NCBI GenBank assembly: GCA_026393895.1 | Contig: JAPKZG010000040.1 | Coordinates: 1-34,541 of the forward strand | Source: Candidatus Aminicenantota bacterium | Lineage (GTDB): Bacteria > Acidobacteriota > Aminicenantia > Aminicenantales > UBA4085 | Direction of reading: 5' to 3' | DNA: 34,541 bases | Part shown: positions 15,257 through 23,073 of the stretch, piece by piece | How the letters are laid out: every line of letters begins with the position of its first letter | Position numbering within the stretch: the first letter of the stretch is position 1 | Position numbers and translations under genes: made by a program | The notes under the pieces: model-generated | What the model saw: the letters and a program-made list of their open reading frames with translations, nothing else | Databases searched by the model: none | Told to the model about the DNA's origin: nothing

Positions 15257-17509
15257 CTAAAGGTTGAAACTCAATTGAACGCGGGTGCCGTGATCGACCG
15301 AAAAGTTCAGCTCCGCATCGAGCTGTTCGGCCAGCATCCGGACGATGGTCAGGCCCGTGCCGGTCGCGTTGTTGAAGTCGAAGTCCTTGGAAACACCGGT
15401 GCCGTTGTCCGCGACGTCGAGGAAGATCCGGCCGTCCGATTTTTTCAACTCGAGCCGGATTTCCCCCATAGCTTTTCCGGGGAAGCCGTATTTGAGGGAG
15501 TTCATGATCAGTTCGGTCAGGATCAGGCCCACGGGGACGGCCCGTTTCGGGTCGAGCCTGGTTTCTTCGAGCTTGGTTTTCAACCGGACGTTCCCGGCCT
15601 CCGGGGCGAAGGACCGGAGGATCGCCTCGGCGATCTCCCGAACATAGACATGCAGATCCACGCTGTCGTAATTGATGGAGTCGGACAACCGCTCGTAAAC
15701 GGTGGCGATCGACCCGATCCGGGACCGCGTCTTGGAAAAGATTTCCCGGGACCGGGCGTCGGTCAGGTTTTCTTTTTCCAGCCCGAGCAGGCTGGAGATG
15801 AGGGCGAGGCTGTTTTTCGTCCGGTGCTGGAGTTCCCGCATCAGGATTTCCTTCTGCTTGACGAGCCGCTGGAGCGCCGCTTCCGACTGTTTCCGTTCGA
15901 TGGACAGGGCGGCCTGGCCGGAAACGAACGACAGAATGTCCTGGTCCTCCCCCGTGTAGCTCGCTCCGGCCACGTACGTCTGGACGGCCATGACTCCGAT
16001 CGTTTGGCCGTGGATCTTCAGTGGAACGCCCAGCCAGTCGGCCGAGGGAGCGCCGATGAGCACGATCTCCCCCGCTTTTTTCAGTTCCTCGCTTTTTTGA
16101 GAGGTGGCGTGAAGGGGCTCCCCGCGAAAAAGGACATACTCGGTTAAACCCCGGCCGATCGGCTGGGGCGGCGGCTGTTCGTCGTATTCGTCGACGAAAT
16201 AGGGGAAGCTGAGTATCTTTTTTTCGGGATCGAAGAGGGCGATGTAGAAATTTTCCGCCGGGATCAGCGTGCTGACGATCTTATGAAGGGCCTTGAAGAT
16301 ATCCTCAAGGGTTTCCGCCTGCTGGGCGACCTCGGAGATCTCGTAGACCGCGGCCCGGACGTTCTCCCGGAATTTGTAGTCGGTGATGTCTAAACAGATG
16401 CCGTCCATCCGGACGGGCTTCCCGGAGGCGTCGTAGACCGTGTTTCCCATCAACCGCAGCCAGCGAACCTGGCCGTTTGGCCGGACGATGCGGAACTCGT
16501 CCTCGACGGGATTCTTATTGGCGATCGCCGCTTCGAGATGGAGGCGGGCGGCCTTCGCGTCATTGGGATGAATCGATTTTTGCCAGATCTGGGCGGGATC
16601 TTCGGGGTCGTCCGGCGCTCTCCCGAAAATCGCGTAAAGCTCCGGAGACATAATCAGGCGTTTTGAGACGGTGTCCCAGTTCCAAACCCCCGCGCCCGCC
16701 GCCTTCTGGGCCAGGGCCAGACGCTGTTCGCTGAGGCGGACTCTTTCCATCGCCCGAACCCGCGCGGTGATGTCCTGAGACGTGATGATCGCCCCTTCGG
16801 AAAAGGGCGCGATCGAGATGTGGAGGACTTTGTCGTCGTAGGGAATCTCCGGAAACTGGACGGGTTTTCCGGAGGCCATGCAGGCCATCAATTCACCCCG
16901 CATGTCGATCGTGTGTTTGCCCGCGTAATCCCGGTACATCAAGTCCCCGATCCGGGGAATGCGGTCCCCGGATTGCCGTTTGGCCAGGTTGGCCTTCACG
17001 ACCCGACCGTCCCGGTCGACGATCACGGTTTGGATCGGGTTGTATTGAAAGAGGGCGAAATTGAAAAGCTCGCTGGCCCGCAGCTTTTCCTCGGCCTGCC
17101 GACGTTTCAGGTGGGCTTCGTGGAGTTTGAAGGCCATGTTGACCGAGGCCTGCAGGATGGTGATGCCGGAATCCTTGACGGTGTATCCGTAGGAGAAAAT
17201 ATCCGCTGTTTTTTCGACGTAGCGCTTTTCCGTATGGGATGAGAGGAAAAGGATCGGGACGTCGTGGTCCTTGAGGATTTCCCGGGCCGCCTCAGGGCCG
17301 TCCATTCCCCCATTGCCGAGGTCGACGTCCATCAGAACGAGCTGGATCTCGTCGGCCCGGGCTCGGATGGTTTCAATCGCCTTCTCCCCGGTTCCGACGA
17401 CGATGACCCGGTATCCTTCGTCCCTTAATTGTTTAGCCTCATCCTCGGCGACGATGGCTTCGTCTTCGACCAGAAGAAGGGTCCGGCTTTCGGACATGAT
17501 CAGATCCAT
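15257..17509 (-). CDS. Hybrid sensor histidine kinase: REC-PAS-PAS-GAF-HisKA_2-HATPase
   Basis: 750 residues from ATG 17509; an in-frame ATG at 17497 (MSESRTLLLVEDE) is an equally good start. Domains in order: a receiver (residues about 10-130; LLLVEDEAIVAED, phospho-acceptor D61 in LVLMDVDLG, conserved K in YTVKDSG); a first PAS (about 145-250); a PAS_3-type second PAS (about 265-385, FRIVRPNGQVRWLRLMGN, then DITDYK); GAF (about 395-545); a HisKA_2 dimerisation helix with phosphorylatable H562 in LMRELQHRTKNSLALISSLL; and a HATPase (N-box ELIMNSLKYGF, G1 DVADNGTGV, G2 GTGLTIV). No membrane span is visible, so it is a cytoplasmic sensor controlled through its own receiver. No cognate output regulator is encoded nearby. 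It has its own promoter downstream of argS. Confidence 0.93.
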   Translation of the reverse strand: MDLIMSESRTLLLVEDEAIVAEDEAKQLRDEGYRVIVVGTGEKAIETIRARADEIQLVLMDVDLGNGGMDGPEAAREILKDHDVPILFLSSHTEKRYVEKTADIFSYGYTVKDSGITILQASVNMAFKLHEAHLKRRQAEEKLRASELFNFALFQYNPIQTVIVDRDGRVVKANLAKRQSGDRIPRIGDLMYRDYAGKHTIDMRGELMACMASGKPVQFPEIPYDDKVLHISIAPFSEGAIITSQDITARVRAMERVRLSEQRLALAQKAAGAGVWNWDTVSKRLIMSPELYAIFGRAPDDPEDPAQIWQKSIHPNDAKAARLHLEAAIANKNPVEDEFRIVRPNGQVRWLRLMGNTVYDASGKPVRMDGICLDITDYKFRENVRAAVYEISEVAQQAETLEDIFKALHKIVSTLIPAENFYIALFDPEKKILSFPYFVDEYDEQPPPQPIGRGLTEYVLFRGEPLHATSQKSEELKKAGEIVLIGAPSADWLGVPLKIHGQTIGVMAVQTYVAGASYTGEDQDILSFVSGQAALSIERKQSEAALQRLVKQKEILMRELQHRTKNSLALISSLLGLEKENLTDARSREIFSKTRSRIGSIATVYERLSDSINYDSVDLHVYVREIAEAILRSFAPEAGNVRLKTKLEETRLDPKRAVPVGLILTELIMNSLKYGFPGKAMGEIRLELKKSDGRIFLDVADNGTGVSKDFDFNNATGTGLTIVRMLAEQLDAELNFSVDHGTRVQLSFNL

Positions 17510-17566
17510 TCCCGGGAGGACGGCGGTGTATGGACGGAGCGTCCACTCTTATTCACGGAAGAGAGA

Positions 17567-17595
17567 AATATATCGCTGTCGTTACTCTGAGTCAA
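17567..17595 (-). promoter_or_regulatory. Promoter of the hybrid sensor kinase
   Basis: Minus-strand TTGACT (17595-17590), 17-bp spacer, TATATT (17572-17567), in the 108-nt gap after argS. It implies independent transcription of the kinase with a leader of about 50-60 nt. Confidence 0.6.
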
Positions 17596-17617
17596 GAAAG
17601 GATTTACAGAAACGGAT

Positions 17618-19558
17618 TTACATCCGTTCCGGAACGGACAAGCCCATGAGGTCGAGCGCTTTTTCCAGCGCGCCGCGGACGAAATACAGTCCGAGGATCC
17701 GGATGTTTTTGACATCCGCCTTCTCCTCGGCCAGGACCGGCGACCGATGGTAATAGGCGTTGACTTTCTGGGACAGGAGAAAGGCGAATTTGGCCAGGTG
17801 GGAGAACTCGAGCGAGGCGACGGAATGGAGGATTTCCTCCTCGAACTTGGCCGCGGTGACGATGAGGTTCCAGAGTTCGTCGCGTTCGGCCGGGTTTAAA
17901 ATATCGAAGGACACGCGGCTTTCGGCCGCCCGCTTTTCGAGGTCCGCCCGGGTCGTCCCTCCGCGTTCCTCGAGCTTGCGAAAAATGCTGTTGAGGCGGA
18001 CGACCGTGTACATGAGATAAGGCCCGGTCTCGCCCTCGAAACTGAGGGCGTCGTCGACGTCGAAGACGATCATCGAATTGCGGGCGAACTTCAGCATGAA
18101 GTACCGCAGGGCGCCCCGGGCAATCTGGGCGGCGGTCCGCCGCTTGGACTCATCCGGCAGCTCGGGATTGCGCCGGTCTACCTCGGCCAGCGCTTTCTGC
18201 TCGAGGAGGTCAAGGAGGTCGTCGGCTTTGATCCCAAGCCCCTTCCGGCCAGAAACCTCGACAAAACCCTTCTCGCGCTCCTCGGCGGTCGCTTCGATGC
18301 CGAGATACTTGAGGCTCCGGAGCGAAAGGGCGACCATCTCGTAGGAAAAGTGGACGGACTTTTCGGCCTGGGCCTCGAATCGGAGCGCCCGGAGGCCCTG
18401 GACGACGACCTTCTGGAGATAGGACTGGCGGCCGTCGATGACGTTGTAGACGCGGCTCGCCCGGCCGAACCCGATGTTCCGGTCGTTGGGCCTGGCCGTC
18501 GAGATCCAGAGCGTCCGGCCGTCCTCCTCGGCGAACGGCTCATAATAAAAATCCCGGCCGAGGAGGCCGAACTTCCACATCTGGTAGGCGATGTCTTTTC
18601 CGACGTACGTGACCGTGCCGTCGCCCCGGACGATGATTTTTTCCCGGTCGTCCTCGTCTTCGACCTTCATGACCCAACAGCCCGCGTTTGGACCTTCGTT
18701 TTGGAAATAAATCGCCCGGCGTTCCTTGAGAAGGGCGAAGGCGCGTTCCCAAAACTTGAGACCGAGGATGCTCGATTCGCAGGGGAGAACGTCGTAGGAG
18801 GCGTCGATCCGTTTCATCGTCCGGAGGTGGGCCCGGGCGATGCGGCGGGAGACGGCAAAAGCCATCTCGCTTTCGGGTTCCCGGCCGTGCTCGATGCCCT
18901 TGAGGATCTCAGCCTTGCGGCCATAGCTTTCGGGATGTTCCTCCAGGTACGCGGCCGTCCGGGCATAAAGGTCCCAGCAGTAGTAATCGAACCGGTCGAT
19001 CTTTTCCAGGTCGGCGACTGTTTTCCGTTCGAGCTCCATCAGCCCGTAGACGACGTCTACGACCTGCACCCCGGTGTCGTCGAGATAGTTCTGGACTTCG
19101 ACGGTTTCGCCTTTGAAGCGGAGGCAACGGACGAGCGTGTCGCCCAGGCAGGCGTTCCGGAGATGCCCGATATGGGCCGCTTTGTTCGGGTTGATGTTCG
19201 TGTGCTCGACGATGATTTTCCGCTCGTCCGGACGGAGGGCGCCCTTTTTGGCCGCCGAGGAGGCAAGCCGTCCCCGGAAAAAGGGCGCCGGGTCCAAAAA
19301 CAGGTTGATGAAGCCGGCTCCGGCGATTTCCATCCGGAGGATGCCCGGCAGGGCCCCGATTTCGGCCGTCATTTTTTGGGCGATCCGGCGGGGATTATCC
19401 CCGAGCTTTTTGGCCAGGGACATGGGGAGAGAGAGGGCGAGGTCGCCGAATTTCGCCTGGGGCGGGTAAAGAAAATCGATGTCTTCAGGGACGATCGGGT
19501 AGATGTCTTTCAGTCGTTCGTAGAGAACGGACCGGATGGTCTCTTTCAGGGTGATCAT
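17618..19558 (-). CDS. argS: Arginyl-tRNA synthetase
   Basis: 646 residues. The N-terminal additional domain (YPPQAKFGDLALSLPMSLAKKL, GFINLFL) is followed by the class I active site VEHTNINPNKAAHIGHLRNACLGD, with the HIGH motif at 129-132. Next come NYLDDTGVQVVDVVYGL, the catalytic-core segment GDGTVTYVGKDIAYQ, and a C-terminal DALR anticodon-binding domain (FSHLAKFAFLLSQKVNAYYHRSPVL, ending LDLMGLSVPERM). It is somewhat longer than the 550-590 residues usual in bacteria. It charges tRNA-Arg in the cytoplasm. There is no ribosome-binding site before the ATG; a perfect TATAAT lies 9 nt upstream, so the transcript may be leaderless. Confidence 0.96.
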   Translation of the reverse strand: MITLKETIRSVLYERLKDIYPIVPEDIDFLYPPQAKFGDLALSLPMSLAKKLGDNPRRIAQKMTAEIGALPGILRMEIAGAGFINLFLDPAPFFRGRLASSAAKKGALRPDERKIIVEHTNINPNKAAHIGHLRNACLGDTLVRCLRFKGETVEVQNYLDDTGVQVVDVVYGLMELERKTVADLEKIDRFDYYCWDLYARTAAYLEEHPESYGRKAEILKGIEHGREPESEMAFAVSRRIARAHLRTMKRIDASYDVLPCESSILGLKFWERAFALLKERRAIYFQNEGPNAGCWVMKVEDEDDREKIIVRGDGTVTYVGKDIAYQMWKFGLLGRDFYYEPFAEEDGRTLWISTARPNDRNIGFGRASRVYNVIDGRQSYLQKVVVQGLRALRFEAQAEKSVHFSYEMVALSLRSLKYLGIEATAEEREKGFVEVSGRKGLGIKADDLLDLLEQKALAEVDRRNPELPDESKRRTAAQIARGALRYFMLKFARNSMIVFDVDDALSFEGETGPYLMYTVVRLNSIFRKLEERGGTTRADLEKRAAESRVSFDILNPAERDELWNLIVTAAKFEEEILHSVASLEFSHLAKFAFLLSQKVNAYYHRSPVLAEEKADVKNIRILGLYFVRGALEKALDLMGLSVPERM

Positions 19559-19567
19559 GGCCGGGCC

Positions 19568-19573
19568 ATTATA
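19568..19573 (-). promoter_or_regulatory. argS: Consensus -10 of argS, close to the start codon
   Basis: TATAAT on the minus strand (19573-19568) is 9 nt from the argS ATG. The predicted transcription start falls within about 3 nt of the ATG. The -35 is poor. Confidence 0.5.
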
Positions 19574-19579
19574 TCAGAC

Positions 19580-19608
19580 TTGGCAAAAACCGCCGAATAT
19601 GGTCTACT
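19580..19608 (+). promoter_or_regulatory. Probable promoter of the parvulin lipoprotein gene
   Basis: TTGGCA (19580-19585), 17-bp spacer, TCTACT (19603-19608), about 25 nt before the ATG at 19634. It is divergent from the argS promoter. Confidence 0.4.
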
Positions 19609-19633
19609 GGCACTTCCTAAATAAGGAGACGCC

Positions 19634-20653
19634 ATGAAAAAAATCATCGCCCTGGCTCTCGTGTTGGGCGTCGTCGGAGCCGCTTGTTCCCCCAAAAAGA
19701 TCGAGGGAACGAGGCTCGTCGCGGGCACGCCGGCCTATCAACTCGCCAAGAATTTATCCGAGGTCCTTCCCCTGTTCGACCCGGATAAAAACGCGGTCCT
19801 CTTTGAGGCCAAAAAATTCACCGTCACCGTCGGCGACGTTACCGAGGTCATCCAGAACACCATGGGCAACGCGGCGTCCCAACTCGCCGGGCGGGGTCCG
19901 GCCGCGCTGAAATCGGCCGCCCTCCAGGCCGCCGTTCAAATCGGGGAGCGTCGGCTGCTGATGGCTGCGGCGGAGGCCGCCAAGGTTTCGGTCTCTCCCG
20001 AGGAATTGAATAAAGCCCAGGCCGGGCAATACGAAAAAGCCGGCGGCGAGGACAAGTTCCTCGAGATGCTGAAAACGAACAACGTGGACGTCGCTTTCTT
20101 CAAAAAGATGGTGAGCGAAGAGCAGACGATCGGCAAGTATCTGGAGGCGAACGTCTTCAACAAGATTTCCGTTGGAGAAGATGAACTCCAAAAAGCCTAC
20201 GCCGCGGATAAAACCGCCACCGTCCGCCACATCCTTCTTCTGACTCAGGGCAAGCCCGAGTCCGAGATACCGGCGATCCGGAAAAAGATGGAGGACATCC
20301 TGGCCCGGGCGAATAAAGGCGAGGATTTCGCCGCCCTGGCCAGGGAATTCACCGAGGACCCCGGCTCCAAGGAAAACGGCGGGCTCTACGAAAACTTCCC
20401 CCGGGGGACGATGGTCAAATCCTTCGAGAACGCCGCCTTTACCGTTCCGGTCGGGGAGATCAGCGGAATCGTCGAAACGAAATACGGCTTCCATATCCTG
20501 AAGGTCGAAAACCGGATGAAAGAAACCGAACCGTTCGAAAAGGTCAGAGCCGGGATCGAGGACGGCCTGAAACTGGCAAAACGGGCCGACGTTTATGAAA
20601 AATTCGTGGCCGGCCTCAAAAGCAAGGCCGGGTTTGCCGAGGTCAAAAGCTGA
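19634..20653 (+). CDS. Peptidyl-prolyl cis-trans isomerase, parvulin (PrsA/SurA-like) lipoprotein
   Basis: 339 residues, ATG at 19634 with an AAGGAG ribosome-binding site. The N-terminus MKKIIALALVLGVVGAACS is a lipoprotein signal, with Cys18 as the probable lipidated residue; the box VGAAC is slightly atypical at -3. Residues about 50-185 form a SurA-N-like chaperone region (VLFEAKKFTVTVGDVTEVI, then LLMAAAEAAKVSVSPEELNK). The parvulin domain spans about 193-295: VRHILLLTQGK, FAALAREFTEDPGSKENGG and VGEISGIVETKYGFHILKV are its usual blocks. It should assist folding of exported or outer-membrane proteins in the periplasm. The adjacent gene in the opposite orientation encodes an outer-membrane barrel, a plausible client, though only by proximity. 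Confidence 0.92.
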   Translation: MKKIIALALVLGVVGAACSPKKIEGTRLVAGTPAYQLAKNLSEVLPLFDPDKNAVLFEAKKFTVTVGDVTEVIQNTMGNAASQLAGRGPAALKSAALQAAVQIGERRLLMAAAEAAKVSVSPEELNKAQAGQYEKAGGEDKFLEMLKTNNVDVAFFKKMVSEEQTIGKYLEANVFNKISVGEDELQKAYAADKTATVRHILLLTQGKPESEIPAIRKKMEDILARANKGEDFAALAREFTEDPGSKENGGLYENFPRGTMVKSFENAAFTVPVGEISGIVETKYGFHILKVENRMKETEPFEKVRAGIEDGLKLAKRADVYEKFVAGLKSKAGFAEVKS

Positions 20654-20659
20654 GCCGGT

Positions 20660-21379
20660 TTACCGGATGATCGAAATCCCGAACCAGAACTCGTTGTCCT
20701 CGTTGACGGAGTCGAGAAAGACGAACGTGTAGTTCACCTGCGGGGCGATCGTCCAGTCTCCGAGCGTGATGGGGAGCGACGCTCCGATCGTCAGGTCGGA
20801 GAGGCCGCTCTCGTCGATGAACTGTTTGCCGTTGTACCCGAGTCCGGCGGAAAGATCCAGGCTGAGGTTTTCCGACAGCGGCACCGAGTGCGAACCCTCC
20901 AAAAGAACGTAGAGACCCGAGCCCACGTTTACGTCGTAGAAAGCGGTGAGGGTGGGGGCGAGAAAGGCTTTGGGCAGTCCGGCCGAGACGTAGAATTCCT
21001 GGGTTGTACACTCCTTGTAAATGTCTTTTCCGCCGAAGTAATAGCCGTATTGGATGAATCCCACGGACATTTCGACCTGGTCTGAAAGCGAGAAGGCGTA
21101 ATCCAAAGTCAGGTCGATCTCGTCGTAATCTTTATAAAAAGACCGTTCGCTCAGGGCGATACTCGCCCAGGCCGATACGCTGAATCCCGACTCTCCGAAC
21201 GCGTACGTCACAGACGGCTGAAAAGCGGGATTGTTGTCGTAAAAGAGGTCGAAACCGCGCCAGATGTACTTGGACATCACATCCGCCTGGAACTCGAATT
21301 GGGCGGATAACGGGGCCGCCCCGAACAGAATTTCCAAAACCGCGGTAGCCAGGACCGCCCGGACACGTAAAGATTTCAT
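20660..21379 (-). CDS. Outer-membrane beta-barrel protein (Gcw_chp / TorF-like)
   Basis: 239 residues from ATG 21379, immediately after the strong ribosome-binding site GGAGGAGGGAGAG; the frame is open to 21430 but without a start signal. A Sec signal peptide (MKSLRVRAVLATAVLEILFG, then AAPLSA) is probably cleaved before Gln27. The mature start FEFQADVMSKYIWRGFDL plus NPAFQPSVTYAFGESG is typical of the family of short outer-membrane proteins with the SKYIWRG motif. Alternating hydrophobic strands continue to the end (IAPQVNYTFVFLD, EFWFGISII). Function is unknown; members are thought to be small porins or channels. It converges on the parvulin gene with a 6-nt gap. Confidence 0.83.
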   Translation of the reverse strand: MKSLRVRAVLATAVLEILFGAAPLSAQFEFQADVMSKYIWRGFDLFYDNNPAFQPSVTYAFGESGFSVSAWASIALSERSFYKDYDEIDLTLDYAFSLSDQVEMSVGFIQYGYYFGGKDIYKECTTQEFYVSAGLPKAFLAPTLTAFYDVNVGSGLYVLLEGSHSVPLSENLSLDLSAGLGYNGKQFIDESGLSDLTIGASLPITLGDWTIAPQVNYTFVFLDSVNEDNEFWFGISIIR

Positions 21380-21419
21380 CGCTCTCCCTCCTCCGGCATC
21401 GTTCGGACCGGTTCGTTTT

Positions 21420-21485
21420 CGCCGCTTCATCCGGCGAAACGACCCAAAGCGGCGATATTATACGGAAAAACGAACCCGATTTTAA
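21420..21485 (-). promoter_or_regulatory. Promoter of the outer-membrane barrel gene with an 8-bp inverted repeat at the start site
   Basis: Minus-strand TTAAAA (21485-21480), 17-bp spacer, TATAAT (21462-21457). Immediately downstream is a perfect inverted repeat, CGCCGCTT (21420-21427) / AAGCGGCG (21447-21454), one arm of which covers the predicted transcription start. It could be an operator or a leader hairpin. Confidence 0.55.
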
Positions 21486-21580
21486 GAAATATTTTATCGT
21501 CGATCCGTCCGGGCGGCCTATTTCCATCTTTTTGAAAAAATACCGACTCATTAATCGAAAGGCCGCGGCAGGAGGGTTGC

Positions 21581-22495
21581 ATGTCTTGCTTCATATTCGG
21601 CTGGATTCCGGACATTCCGGATCTCCGCGACTACTCGGAAGACACGACGTCCGTGCGGGAAATCATGGCGGCGACCCGCCTCCGACCCAGGCGGGCGTCC
21701 CCGCGGGCCGTCCAAGGGAACCGCCCCAAAAGGGCTTCCGGCTCGTTTCCCGCGGCGGTCGATTTGCGGGCGCATTGTTCGCCGGTCGAGGATCAGGGCA
21801 ACCTCGGCTCCTGCACGGCCAACGCCGGCGCCGGGATCATCGAGTATTACGAGCGCCGGGCCTTCGGACGGCATCTTGACGCCTCGCGTCTTTTTCTCTA
21901 CAAGGCCGCGCGAAACCTGATGAAGATCAAGGGCGACACGGGCGCCTATCTCCGGACGACGATCGGGGCGATGGTTCTGTTCGGCGTCCCGCCCGAGGAA
22001 CATTGGCCGTACGACGACGGCCCGGGCCGGTTCGACAGGGAGCCCCCGGCCTTCTGCTACGCCTTCGCTCAGAACTACAAGACCATCCAGTACTACCGCC
22101 ACGACATCCCCGGCATGCCCGCGGCGGAAACACTCGAGCGGGTCAAGGCGCATCTTGAGTCCGGCCATCCGTCGATGTTCGGTTTCACCGTCTACAGTTC
22201 GATCGAATCGGCCGACGCCAGGGGGGCGATTCCCTTCCCGGGACCGAAGGAACGAATCGAAGGCGGACATGCGGTCGTCGCCGTCGGGTATGACGACCGG
22301 ATCATGATCAAAAACGGGAAAAACGGCGGAAAGGAAACGACGGGCGCTCTGCTCATCCGCAATTCCTGGGGAAAGGGGTGGGGCGACGGCGGATACGGTT
22401 GGCTGCCCTACGAATATGTCGTTCGCGGCCTGGCCGAAGATTTCTGGTCCGTATTGAAAAAGGATTGGATCGATACCGGCGCCTTCAATGAATAA
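21581..22495 (+). CDS. Papain-family (C1) cysteine peptidase without signal peptide
   Basis: 304 residues, ATG at 21581 with a GGAGGG ribosome-binding site. The catalytic set is complete: Gln72 and Cys78 in VEDQGNLGSCTANAGAG, His230 in GGHAVVAVGYDD, and Asn261 in LIRNSWGKGWGDGGYGWLPY. A short N-terminal stretch (GWIPDIPDLRDYSEDT) resembles the propeptide-like start common in bacterial C1 members. There is no signal peptide or membrane span, so the enzyme would be cytoplasmic or exported by another route. Residues 36-56 are unusually basic. It stands alone between divergent and convergent neighbours, so its substrate is not indicated by context. Confidence 0.93.
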   Translation: MSCFIFGWIPDIPDLRDYSEDTTSVREIMAATRLRPRRASPRAVQGNRPKRASGSFPAAVDLRAHCSPVEDQGNLGSCTANAGAGIIEYYERRAFGRHLDASRLFLYKAARNLMKIKGDTGAYLRTTIGAMVLFGVPPEEHWPYDDGPGRFDREPPAFCYAFAQNYKTIQYYRHDIPGMPAAETLERVKAHLESGHPSMFGFTVYSSIESADARGAIPFPGPKERIEGGHAVVAVGYDDRIMIKNGKNGGKETTGALLIRNSWGKGWGDGGYGWLPYEYVVRGLAEDFWSVLKKDWIDTGAFNE

Positions 22496-22552
22496 TCCGG
22501 CGGGGAGGGGAGGGGGTTCAAAAATAGAATATCACATCGATCCGAAGGCGTC

Positions 22553-22954
22553 CTAGTAAAATTCCTTTTCGTCGGGGCCGGAGAACGGACCCTGCTTGAC
22601 AGCGAGGATTTTGGCGTTTGCGAGGATCGTTACCTTGTGACCACCCCGAACCAGGAGGATACTGTCGCCGGCCTTGAGGACGACGGCTTTCAATTTCACC
22701 CCGTCGTCGTCGAACAGGTCCACCCGCATTTTTCCGTCGAGGAGAACCAAGACTTCCTGGGTCCGGACGGCCGTCCTTTTACCGGGCTTGTGGCGATGGC
22801 GTTCGATGACCCGGCCTTTCGGATGAACGAGGAGGCCGAGTTGCTGGGAGAAATCATCCGGGGTGAAAAAACGGGGTCCGCGTTTGGCCGATTCCCCGCG
22901 GACCAGGATCGCCTGGATTTTTCCGTCTTTGACGATCTCGGTGGGATTTTTCAT
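22553..22954 (-). CDS. Small cupin-fold protein
   Basis: 133 residues, ATG at 22954 with a GAAGGAG ribosome-binding site. The middle carries HPKGRVIERHRHKPGKRT followed by EVLVLLDGKMRVDLFDDDG and LKAGDSILLVRGGHKVTIL, the two cupin blocks with histidines suited to metal binding. Similar small cupins are often found beside sugar-nucleotide or surface-polysaccharide genes, but no such neighbours occur here. The substrate is unknown. It is divergent from gcvT, and the two promoters share their -35 region. Confidence 0.75.
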   Translation of the reverse strand: MKNPTEIVKDGKIQAILVRGESAKRGPRFFTPDDFSQQLGLLVHPKGRVIERHRHKPGKRTAVRTQEVLVLLDGKMRVDLFDDDGVKLKAVVLKAGDSILLVRGGHKVTILANAKILAVKQGPFSGPDEKEFY

Positions 22955-22978
22955 CGGAGTTCACTCCTTCGCACCGGC

Positions 22979-23007
22979 ATTGTACTTGTTCGTCCTCCCC
23001 TTGCCAA
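22979..23007 (-). promoter_or_regulatory. Promoter of the cupin gene
   Basis: Minus-strand TTGGCA (23007-23002), 17-bp spacer, TACAAT (22984-22979), about 25 nt before the cupin start. The -35 coincides with the -35 of the divergent gcv promoter. Confidence 0.6.
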
Positions 23008-23029
23008 GGGACGGCCGTTGTGATAAAAA
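23001..23029 (+). promoter_or_regulatory. Promoter of the gcvT-glyS operon
   Basis: TTGCCA (23001-23006), 17-bp spacer, TAAAAA (23024-23029). The predicted leader is under 45 nt, too short to hold a glycine riboswitch. Confidence 0.5.
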
Positions 23030-23073
23030 TTTCACCTCTCATTCTTGATTTCTGATTCCTAAAGGAAGGACTC

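Noticed and set aside
18350-19624. Plus-strand open frame of 424 codons
   Set aside because: It is antisense to argS, has Asp/Val/Gly-heavy composition and no recognisable domain.
20654-20670. Hairpin CCGG-TTTA-CCGG between the convergent parvulin and barrel genes as a terminator
   Set aside because: The stem is 4-5 bp with a tiny loop and no T-run follows on either strand.
23030-23073. Glycine riboswitch before gcvT
   Set aside because: Only about 40 nt separate the predicted start site from the ATG, and no aptamer-like helices are present.
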